A stretch of 16,166 nt of DNA from Phascolomyces articulosus (Eukaryota > Mucoromycota > Mucoromycetes > Mucorales > Lichtheimiaceae). Under the pieces are notes generated by a model. That model had not been told where the DNA came from. It did not search any database and saw nothing but the letters and a program-made list of their open reading frames with translations. The DNA lies in contig JAIXMP010000093.1 in the NCBI GenBank assembly GCA_025677815.1, forward strand, positions 1 through 16,166, in the 5' to 3' direction. A program made the position numbers and the translations under genes. Positions 7,553-16,166 of the stretch are shown here, one piece after another (the first letter of the stretch is position 1; every line of letters begins with the position of its first letter).

Positions 7553-10424
7553 ATGATGATGGCACAGGTTGGTTATTTTCTTTTGTTTAATAATTATTCT
7601 ATAATTCATATAACAAAAAAAATATAATCTCAAAAAGTAACGCTACATATATTTATTTGTATAGGATTCTTGGAATACAGTAAGTATGCCAAATAGTTAA
7701 TAATGAAACGTTTATCGAATAGGAAACCCCATTATGTTAACTTTATAACAACGACAACAAAAAGAACGATGGTGGCAATAGTAATAATAATGGTGATGAT
7801 TGTATTCCCAGTGACCAAACGGAGCATGACAGAGCATGGAAAATAGTAGGTAGTCCACCTCGACAAAACAGTATAGAGGAAACAACACAACAACAACAGC
7901 AGCAGCAGCAGCAAGTAGGAGATCGACGACGGTCTCTGTCATCATCATCTGATTGGCCATCTTTTGGAGGTGCATTCCAATGGGAAGGCCCATCCATTTT
8001 TAATCACCCATCAGAGTTATCACCACCATACAACCACCATCATCCTCCTCCTCCTCCACCACCAACAGCACCAGCTCCACCACCTCCGCCTCTTTCTTCG
8101 CATCATCAAAACTATTACCAATATCGATCCAGAAGTTTTTCATTTTCAATGGGGCAAGATCCAACAAATTTTGGTTACGAATACCATAGTAGTAGAGGGT
8201 TAGGTACAACCATGGAAGAAGATGAGACATTAGTGGAACAACAGCACCAGCAACAACAATCGACCAATATAGATGATTTGGATACTCGATTGAATCGTAT
8301 ACGTATTCGATCGCAATCTTCAGGAGGAAGTATAATGGGAAGTGGAGCTGGAGGAATTGGTCCACCACCCCCATCACCGTTATCACCTACCCCATCGTCT
8401 TCATCATCGTTCTGGTCATCATTAGCTCTCCAACCGGCACCACCCCCATCTCAACCATTAACACCTTTGCCTCGTACAGATTCAACCAATGCTGCTACGA
8501 CGACATTATTAGCAAGACATCATTCAACACGCCAAATATCAGAACAGCATCCATACGAAGATTATTTTCACAGATATCCACCACTTTTTGACACATCAGT
8601 AACAACGAGTAATGCGGGAATGAATAATGCTGGTGCAGTAGCTGGAACTAGATTCTCTGATCTCTTTCATCATAATCATCATAATCACCAGAGAAGAGCT
8701 TCACAGCCTTATATGTTCCCAGATCCTGCGACAGCTTCATCGGAAATGAGGTAATTATTTTGTCATTAACGTTTTTTGTGGGTACTAAAAGTTAAAAGTT
8801 GGATAATTGTACTTGTAAGGAAGGCGAGAAAAATAAAAGGAGGACATAATTATTTATACATATCTGCTTACCACTAGTAAAATGGCAATGAATATTTATA
8901 TAGCTATCCATACCTATTCCGTCAACAACACCGAAGAAACTCTGTATCCTCTACTGCAAGTGCTGGATCAAGTAGCAATTTTCCTTTGCAACCACCTCCA
9001 ACACCTGTTGCTAGTATGGAATTATCATTACCGCCTCCCTTCATGTTGGATACAGCAAAACAACTACAGCAGCAGCAATTGCCTGCTTTTTCGTCGCCCT
9101 TACCATCACCATCTATCTCGTTATCTTCGCAAAACATCCTTGGAAGCAGTGGTACCACGTATGTCCCTCCACCTTACCTGCAAAAAGTACCTGAAGAACA
9201 AACTACGAACAGTATTACAACAACAGTGACTACTGTTTCATTGGATACAACGGGACCTCTTCTTACTACTAAAACAGAGAGTGTAGATGAAAATCAATGT
9301 AAGGTCGATGATAAAAATGATGTTAAAAACAAAGATATTACAACTACTTCTGAGGCATCTATTTCCACCTTATCGACCTCTACCATTACAGCTGCAGCAG
9401 CAACAGCTACTACGTGTACTAGTACTAGCTCAATAGTGACATCAATACCTGTAACAATGACAGCTGCTAATGTTGTCGCAGCTGCAATTTCAAAAACAGC
9501 GACAGAACCAAAAACTACTGCTACATCAACGATGGCGACAGAAAAGGGCAAGAAAAATTCCTTGTATATGGTAGAATTTAAAGCTGGACGAACTGATTTT
9601 TTTTATGTTCCCGAAAACAATAACATGATACGGCCTAAAGTCGGCGACTTGGTGATTGTGGAAGCAGATCGTGGGAAAGATTTAGGAAAAGTAGCCATGA
9701 ATAATTTGTCTTATGAACAGGTGACATTGCTCCAATCGCAGAAAAACATCAGCAGCAATACCAATAATGGCAATCTTCAGGATACTTCATCGTCTATAAC
9801 CGATTCAGAAGTAACACCCATAATAAATGAATCTAGTAGTAATACTGAACATTCATCCACACAATCACCATCTTCTACATTTAATCAGCAGTATGTAAAA
9901 CAAATTTATCGCCTTGCTCAACGGGATGAAATTAACCAACTATTATTGAAAAAACAAGATGAACAAAGCGCATTAGCGATATGTCAACAAAAGATTAAAC
10001 AAAGAAAATTACGTATGGATGTTGTGGATGCTGAATATCAATGGTAAAATGAAAAGAATATTTATTGTTATTATTATCATTATTATATCAAATGTAAGTG
10101 AGTGATTAAAAACAATATATACTAAAAACACTGTCATACCCTGTAATAGGGATCGTCGTAAATTGACATTTTACTTTATTGCCGAACGACGCATTGATTT
10201 TCGAGAGCTGGTACGGGAACTTTTCAAGGTTTATAAAACACGAATTTGGATGTAAAGTGATTTATTTCTATTCTTCATGATCTACCTCAAACATATTAAT
10301 ATTTCACATGAAAGTTGACATGACACATGCCTTTGTTTTGGTTTTTAGGTGTGCTGTGAATCCACAAACATCAGCAAATAAGAATACAACAAATAGTGAC
10401 AATACCACCAACTCCTCTTCTTGA
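7553..10424 (+). CDS. PSP1: PSP1 C-terminal-domain protein (6 exons)
   Basis: Proposed exons 7553-7567, 7665-7679, 7765-8750, 8904-10043, 10150-10251 and 10349-10424 join in frame to 777 aa. The N-terminal two thirds is low complexity: N/D-rich, nine Gln (52-60), the strings [12 protein letters not shown] and [12 protein letters not shown], then P-, H-, S- and T-rich stretches. The conserved C-terminal PSP1 domain starts near residue 558 ([18 protein letters not shown]), continues with [27 protein letters not shown] and [17 protein letters not shown], and ends at [13 protein letters not shown] (753); the last two blocks are completed only by splicing. The family includes yeast Psp1 (found as a suppressor of DNA polymerase alpha mutants) and bacterial YaaT/RicT; its biochemical role is poorly defined. 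About 50 S/N/T-rich residues (619-668) are inserted inside the domain. The two 15-nt first exons are less certain, because the nearest acceptor (7721-7722) would lead into a stop and I used the AG at 7763-7764. Confidence 0.88.
7888..7914 (+). repeat. CAA/CAG repeat encoding nine Gln in the PSP1-like protein
   Basis: Three CAA, five CAG and one CAA codons in a row inside exon 3. The tract is a likely site of length variation between strains. Confidence 0.7.
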
Positions 10425-10708
10425 GCACAATATTGTGTTATTACACATATCACTACTACATATAAAATTATATATATCTCTCTCCATTTTTCTTTTTTTT
10501 TTTTTTAAACCCTCGTACATATATGTCAATATTATTCGGATGAATAACAATAACAGAATACTATATAAATATTTTTCTTTTCTTTCTCTCCTCTTTACTC
10601 CCAATATCTCATCTTAAAAAAATATGCTTGAGTTGTATCATTCTCTCTATCTTTACAAAATAAAAATATTTTTTTAAAAAAAAATCTAGCCATCTATCTG
10701 AACGAGCA
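10425..10708. other. Intergenic spacer, PSP1-like 3' end to BABAM1 start
   Basis: AT-rich DNA with a T-rich tract at about 10485-10506 and A/T runs near 10660-10685. The AATAAAAATA-like string at about 10659-10671 could be a poly(A) signal or part of the downstream promoter. No coding sequence is supported. Confidence 0.4.
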
Positions 10709-11921
10709 ATGTCAATTCAGCTACAAAGACCTATACCTCGACAAATTGTAAAGAACTTTTAAGAATAATGGAAAATGGGTTTTATAATTAATTCAAGTTA
10801 CTATATAGATCTTTTGTATTGATGTGTCGGATGAAATGAAGGAGATGCTTTTTCCTTCCATTGATGGTGGTATTAATCAAGCGCTTTCTCAACCAAGGTA
10901 CCACACTATATCATAAAAGAATATCGTTTGTTAATGACAACACTACTTAGAAACTTACAATTCAATCAAAAGATCACGTTTAGATACCACGATATATCAA
11001 ATCAAGCGATATATAGCAATGAATCGACGTATTGCACCAAATGATACCTATGGGATAATCGGAATGACTGAAAAAGCATATTGGGTAGTTATCACCATTT
11101 CTCCTGGTGTCTTTTTTTTCCCCTACTCATGATTTATTATTTACACTCTAAGTATTTCAATATATAGATGATGGGTTTTACTTCAGAGCCAATAGTAATT
11201 CATAAATATGTTGAGAGTCTTTCTTTAGGTGAACGCTGTTCAATATTTGGTAATAATAGAGGGAGTAATACTATCTTAACCAGGCTGCTATAACTCGATC
11301 TTTAATATGACGTTTAATCATAAATATCCACAATATAAATAGATACCACAAGTTTATACAAGGTCATTCACGAAAAGGCCGCATTAAAAGATGAGAATCT
11401 ATTTGTTCATGCCGTTATATTTTATGGAAGGACTAATGTCGTTCCTCAACCTCTTGATAAACAACTCAATTGGCTACGAAACCATACAAATTTTACATTT
11501 GATTTGTTATTCCTTCATGACCCTCCACACGATAATGATTGCCAGGTACTTGTTGTAATTGCTTTCCTATTACTCCTGATGTAAATATGTTTATATATCA
11601 CTACCATTTACTGTTAAATGTTTTGATTGATATTATTATAAATATTACTAACATATATTATGTTGATAAATATAGACAGTATATGACTTTTGGATCGACC
11701 TTGAGCCAAGTTTGTCAAGTTGGTTTTTTGAGTTTGGCAAACTTGGACAGAGCCAGTTAACGAAGGCCATGTCTCAACTCTTAGCCCATCCGCTTCAACG
11801 CGGTGATCAAGAACATATCACTGATATCATTATTGCTCCAGAGCGGGGACGACAAAAACAAAAGGGACAGCATAACAATCTCTCTAATCAGATATCAGAG
11901 CCCATTTACTTGTCGGATTAG
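10709..11921 (+). CDS. BABAM1: BABAM1/MERIT40 homologue, BRISC/BRCA1-A subunit (6 exons)
   Basis: Exons 10709-10747, 10809-10897, 10973-11084, 11168-11249, 11343-11545 and 11676-11921 join in frame to 256 aa; the five introns (61-130 nt) are GT-AG. Human MERIT40 is a VWA-like scaffold that stabilises the K63-specific deubiquitinase assemblies BRISC and BRCA1-A with BRCC36, BRCC45 and Abraxas. Matching pieces: IIFCIDVSDEM (13-23), equivalent to the human LILDLSEEM start of the VWA fold and keeping a D-x-S-x-E MIDAS-like string; AYWMMGFTSEP (78-88), like human AWLSGLTSDP; SLYKVIHEKA; the strand LLFLHD; and LLAHPLQRGDQEH (210-222), nearly the human LLAHPLQRPCQSH. The last block is the strongest evidence. 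It is shorter than human (329 aa), mainly because the disordered N-terminus is missing. The first exon (13 codons) rests on splice phase alone. It is convergent with the next gene. Confidence 0.85.
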
Positions 11922-12178
11922 AAAAACATACGTTATATATATAGTAAATGAATCGTTCCCCTTTTTAGGGTTCTATATGGAGTATAAAAAGCGCCTTTAG
12001 GATTTGGTTTGGCAGTCTGGCTGGATCGAACTTATATATTTTATTTATTATTTACAAAATAATAAAGGCTTCAAAAAAGCGCTTCGCAAATCACATATCC
12101 GCTAAAGGCAGATCTCAAGGTCTGGTGAAAAAAACCCCGTACGAAATAGGGGGAAAATGAATAAAGATGAAAAGTGAA
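11922..12178. other. Convergent intergenic region
   Basis: Spacer between the 3' ends of the BABAM1 homologue (+) and the membrane-protein-like gene (-). It contains an A/T-rich stretch near 12030-12065 suitable for 3'-end formation on both strands. I see no RNA gene. Confidence 0.4.
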
Positions 12179-12739
12179 CTATTGTAAGGGTGAAATGCTA
12201 GCTGAAGGGAAATATGTAGTAAAACCGCTTTCGAGTAATGACCAAAACGCGCATCCTGCCCATGATATAACCAAGTCAACCAAAAGAAAATTGGATTCAC
12301 TAATAATTCCTGTTTGCTCAATGGACATAGCTGTCAACTTGTCACCGTACAATGTCCATAAACCCACAAAGGTTTCAACATTCAATAATCCATGTCCACC
12401 TGTACGGAATAACGAGACATAATAGCAAATGGCATTCATGACACCCACGACAAGTTGTACTGTTTCTACAGCACTCTTTTGATCTGCTACATGACGTTTT
12501 TGTTGTACTTGATAATTAATATATGACTCCATAGGTTTTTCCATACAATCAAATGTAGATGAAAAACACATGGTATAAAAAGTTCTTTCTGTCTAAAATT
12601 ATACCATACTTGAGGTACATCACTGTTCTCAAAGTGAGTCACGTAATATGTATGATACGAAATATGTAATGAAAAGTGAATTTTTGCCTGTATCATTATT
12701 TTTATTCTATATACATTATTCACCATCGAACTGGGCCAT
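12179..12739 (-). CDS. Hypothetical small membrane-like protein (2 exons)
   Basis: I do not recognise this protein. The main frame runs leftward from 12571 to a TAG ending at 12179 (130 aa). An upstream exon at 12739-12724 (MAQFD plus one base), a GT-AG intron 12723-12589 (135 nt) and an exon starting at 12588 join in phase to give 141 aa starting MAQFDERTFYTMCFSS. Three hydrophobic stretches are visible: around ETVQLVVGVMNAICYYVSLF, LLNVETFVGLWTLYG and NFLLVDLVISWAGCAFWSLL. The second is weak, so two or three membrane passes are possible. Evidence for a real gene is a high-complexity composition (several Trp, Cys and Tyr), a phase-consistent upstream exon, and a plausible convergent position. 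Against it, the frame is short and has no known family. The opposite-strand frame (12174-12422) has a less protein-like composition. Confidence 0.45.
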
Positions 12740-13601
12740 ATGTATTAGTGCTTAAATTATTATGAATCTATTTTTTCACTAATTAAAAAACAAGTGAGCA
12801 AAAGAACCTTGTTGGTGTTTCTCTAAGCACTATTGTTTATGTTACACATATAATTATTAATGACTATTCGCGTTTCGGTCAGTTAATATCGACGATGCAT
12901 GGATAGTTATATAACCATATAAATAAATATATATCAAATGAAATATCCGATATCACCACATGTTTAAAGATCATGACGCGTGATACGTTGGTCTTTGAAA
13001 AATAATCTGTGCCAAGCCTTTAAAATATTACGCAATCAAAATCTTCACCTTTTCCTCTTCATTTTTTATCCAACCATTTTATTTCTTTACAATCTATAAT
13101 AATGCACGTCCAAATCCCATTTTTACAATATAGACATTGACCTGAAAACTCACCATTAATAACAAAAACAACAGTATCGATCATTAAGCGATCGATAGAT
13201 ACGCAGTCAGCTACAATTCATAAGAATTGACCATGATCATGTTGTTACTGCAATACCAGTTTCCGTACTAGTTGCTATAATTTACCATCACCCTCAGCAA
13301 CAGCAACATCGTCATCATCCAAAGCTTTCCTCGTTTTGAACCGCATGTGTCACCACTCCCAAAGTCCTTGAAGTATACATCCAAAAAGAAAATACTGTAA
13401 CGTTTTCCTATAAACATTAAGCGACATCATGAACATTTCAAAAAACACAACAAAGACAGCACCGTTACAGATATTTGAATTTTCCGTAAAAAAAAGAATG
13501 AGTCTGAAAAAAAAGGCGCCTGTTACAAATAAACACATAACATTCTTCGTCATACTACTGCTAAATATATTTCTATTTATTATTTCTGTTATCATATCAC
13601 A
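12740..13601. other. Intergenic, between divergent membrane-like gene and MULE transposase
   Basis: AT-rich, no convincing gene. It must contain the promoters of both flanking genes and, if the MULE is a complete element, its left terminal inverted repeat, which I could not identify without the other end. A perfect 8-bp inverted repeat lies at 13175-13197. A CAG/CAT-rich patch at about 13295-13320 gives short, suspicious frames on both strands but no supported protein. Confidence 0.4.
13175..13197. repeat. Perfect 8-bp inverted repeat, 7-nt loop
   Basis: TATCGATC, a 7-base spacer (ATTAAGC), then GATCGATA. Each arm contains the palindrome ATCGAT. It lies about 400 bp upstream of the MULE transposase start. 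It could be a protein-binding site or chance in AT-rich DNA. Confidence 0.5.
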
Positions 13602-16166
13602 ATGTCTTCATTTATCGACAACGCCATCCAATTTCTTCAAGAGCATACTACTACTCAGCAGACACCATCCTATGCAGATGAATGCCCCTATAAGTTTGAA
13701 ATGCCACGTACTCATTTCGAAAAATGGATTGAAGAACAAGAAAAACAATTCACTTGTAAATTCATTAGCAAGACCAGTGGCACCTATAGTTCTGAAAATG
13801 GTCATAATGAAGAGTTCTCAGGACATTTGGTCCTCATAGTGCCCCTTGCCGACCTGAGACACCTGTGGAAGAACCTAGGGTGATAAAAAGGGGTCGTCCA
13901 AAGACCATTTCATTTGTTCAGGTAGGGTATAGTTACTATGATACAATTTTATTATATGATTATATATCAAACTAATTTGCTACAATAATATATTAAAAAC
14001 TATATTGCATCTTTTTTGCCATCGTTGGGGTGCACCTTCTGCTACACCACCAAGAAACAGAAATGGTCGTCTTCCTTGTGGGTGTCAGTCAAAGATCAAG
14101 ATTCGTTCTGATAACAAAGCTCCTGATGTTGTCGCCATTGAATACCATTGGGAGCACCAAGGACACCAACCAAACACCATTGAAGACCTACGTTCTGCCC
14201 CTGTTTCAAGAGAAACAAAAGCAATGATTGAACAGTTAGTAGAGAAGGATTTGACGTGGACTAACATTAAGAGTATGATTCGTCTTGATAAAACACGTTT
14301 AGGTCAAATTCTCTCAGGGGATTTTAATAATATCCCTCATTCATTGCGTGTTTCTTATCAAGAGGTGTATTATGCAATGACTAAAGTCCTCAAGAAACGA
14401 GCATTCCTTTCCCCTGTATTTGACACAAGTCTTTACCGCTGGGGTGCCAAGATTGAACAAGAAAATGGGCATTGGTCGTCAAAAAACCTGTCAACTTACC
14501 AAGAAGGCATGTTTTTCTTTGCATTCATGTCTGATTGGCAATTGGCGGTAAGGTTAATTGATATTTTAAATGAATAATATGGGTGCAAATGTAATTGTGA
14601 TTTCGATTTGATTTTTTTGGTATATAGGAATTAAATATCAATGGTGGTACTGTATGTCTTGATTCAACTCATGGTACATGTGTGGATGGTATACAGTCGC
14701 GTTGTTATTTATATACTCTTGTTGCTCGTTGCCAGCAAACAGGTAAGGGAACACCACTTTGCTGGATGTTGACGAATTCTGATTCACAATATCCAGTTCA
14801 GTTTTGGCTTAAATGGCTCAAGGAAGAGATTCATTTCCAACCACGTTGTATTATGATTGATAATTCTGATACGGAAATGGCTGGTATTCGAGCAGCATAT
14901 GGTAACGACATTCAAATACTGATTTGCCATTGGCATATTAAACGTGCCTGGCGTAAAAACGTGGCAAAGAAAGTGTATGTTCATCCAGGTGTCTCAGTAC
15001 AAGCAATGCAAGTGAAGGAGGTACGGGATGAAGCCTTCAACAGGTTAGATGACATGCTGCGAGCATCAACACCTGAGGATTTTGATTTGTTGTATGATGA
15101 ATTGCAGTTATTTTGTATGGAAAATGAAGGAACGTGGAGTATGAGTGATTTGCAGTCATACTTCGATCAAGAATACTTGCCAAAGAAAGAAAAATGGAGT
15201 AATGCATGGCGCCAAGTAAGTGATATATTTTTTTTATAAATAATGTTTGTAAATTTATGTTTTCCTTTCTTCCTCTTCCTGTTAGTTCCACGGTCATATG
15301 AATACGAATAACTACGTCGAGTCATGGCATCGCACATTGAAGGGAGCGTATCTTGGGAAGTTGAAGCGGCAAAGAGCCGATGCTTTAGTACACATCCTCT
15401 GGGATAATGTGTTGCCTGATTTCATGGCAACTCACGTACAAGCGAAGCTTCAGTTCCGAGCTGTTATCAATAATCAAGGTGAACTGTCCCGTCGTGATGC
15501 TGCCTATCGAATTCCAGGTATGTTTTACTATAGTGGATAGACTATATAGAATTCATATATAGATATGTATAAACAATTTTAATAAAAAAAGAACAAATAT
15601 TGTTTCCCAAATTATTTGCTTCATATTTTGAAAATTATTTAGATGTTGTTGCTTTTGAGTATATTGTGTGGGAGGATAACAATCATGTATTAGTTAAATC
15701 GTTTTCAAACCCTGAAAACACTTCATATAGAGTAATACTCGAAGAAAATACTATGACCTCCTGCACTTGTCCTGATTTTGTCCAAAGAGGTACTACTTGC
15801 AAGCATATGTATCTTCTTCATCGAATGGAAAATCTTGCTTTACCTGTAGCACAGTTACCCGCTATTGTCCCCTCTGTCTCTCCTCCTGAAAATCCAGAAC
15901 AGTCATCACAACAACAACAACAACAACAACAACATTATCAAGAAGAGCTCTTCGAAGAATCTTTACAAAGGTATATAAATATATATACCTTTAGTAATGA
16001 TTTATGTATTAATAGACAATTTACTACTATTTTAAAGATTTCGTAGAGCCTTTGAAAAATTATCTGAGCAGGCACTTAGAGTTAATTCCAATAATTATTT
16101 ATCTGTTGCCACTCGCCATATCAATCGAGTGTCCCAGTCTCTTGAAGACTCATGGTCAACCTTGAA
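13602..16166 (+). CDS. Mutator-like (MULE) transposase, SWIM finger; 5' lesions, cut by window edge
   Basis: Cut-and-paste transposase of the MULE/MuDR type. Exons: 13602 to about 13921, about 14005-14547, 14628-15215, 15286-15517, 15592-15970 and 16038 onward; the last four introns are canonical GT-AG and keep frame. In order: an N-terminal region with FTCKFISKTSGTY; AT-hook-like KRGRPK; a FAR1/FLYWCH-like finger with FCHRW, PCGC and WEHQGHQ; the DDE core with first Asp in VCLDSTHGT (14661), second Asp in MIDNSDTE (14859), CHWHIKRAW between the acids, and Glu in NNYVESWH (15319); then SWIM finger CTCPDFVQRGTTCKH (CxCx9CxH, 15762-15806) and eight Gln. Two oddities: the frame must shift by one near 13850 to reach KRGRPK, and the intron after 13921 has no AG before the finger. 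The copy may be inactive, or the sequence may hold an error. It continues past 16166. Confidence 0.85.
13602..16166 (+). mobile_element. MULE DNA transposon, internal part only
   Basis: Defined by the transposase gene alone. The left boundary and terminal inverted repeat lie somewhere left of 13602 and were not recognised; the right end is outside the window. The family differs from the relic at 1790-2601, whose N-terminal finger and spacing are distinct. Confidence 0.6.

Noticed and set aside
8000..8386. 128-codon open frame on the - strand
   Set aside because: Antisense shadow of the proline/histidine-rich exon 3 of the PSP1-like gene; other short - strand frames at 7712-7997 have the same cause.
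8882..9229. 115-codon + frame starting in the third intron of the PSP1-like gene
   Set aside because: It overlaps exon 4 in another frame. The tatag acceptor at 8899-8903 joins the flanking exons in phase and explains the region.
12069..12110. Faint resemblance to the 5' end of U6 snRNA (gcttcg...cacatat...taaa)
   Set aside because: The conserved ACAGAGA box and the rest of the U6 core do not follow.
12174..12422. 82-codon + frame
   Set aside because: Opposite the better-supported - strand membrane-like frame, and its composition is less protein-like.
13040..13360. Possible further relic on the - strand (RFKTRKALDDDD and following, with a few TAA/TAG/TGA)
   Set aside because: The stretch is dominated by a CAT/CAG-type repeat, other frames are equally open, and no family is recognisable.
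13429..13839. 136-codon + frame overlapping the MULE start
   Set aside because: Its second half is the MULE N-terminus read in the wrong frame and its first half is Lys/Phe/Ile-rich AT-biased sequence.

Overview
The window looks like AT-rich nuclear DNA of an early-diverging filamentous fungus, most likely Mucoromycota. The evidence is short GT-AG introns (61-153 nt) breaking nearly every gene, long N/Q/S/P homopolymer runs in proteins, closely spaced genes with simple-sequence spacers, and transposon proteins of types I associate with Mucoromycota. The phylum call is inference; the gene families are read from the sequence.

Layout. (1) Bases 1 to about 3400 hold no intact gene. They contain two decayed transposon genes: a retroelement ORF1/Gag-like relic on the + strand (294-1319) and a Mutator-like (MULE) transposase N-terminal relic on the - strand (about 1790-2601). 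Both keep long single reading frames broken almost only by stop codons. (2) Bases 3415-11921 carry four apparently intact host genes, all on the + strand: the cytoplasmic 60S-maturation GTPase LSG1 (7 exons, 701 aa); a small membrane-anchored BAG-domain protein resembling yeast Snl1 (172 aa); a PSP1 C-terminal-domain protein (6 exons, 777 aa); and a homologue of BABAM1/MERIT40, the VWA-like scaffold of the BRISC/BRCA1-A deubiquitinase complexes (6 exons, 256 aa). (3) A small unrecognised membrane-protein-like gene lies convergently on the - strand (12179-12739). (4) From 13602 to the right edge lies a second MULE transposase gene, with DDE residues and SWIM finger present. Its N-terminal part carries an apparent frameshift and an intron with no AG acceptor.

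The host genes do not form an obvious pathway, although LSG1 (ribosome maturation) and the BAG protein (Hsp70 exchange at membranes) both belong to protein biogenesis. The window reads as a short block of housekeeping genes flanked by transposon DNA. The left flank is old and heavily mutated; the right flank is young and nearly intact. I found no undescribed multi-gene system. The most notable items are the nonsense pattern in the two relics, the fungal BABAM1 homologue, and the two 5' lesions in the otherwise intact MULE.
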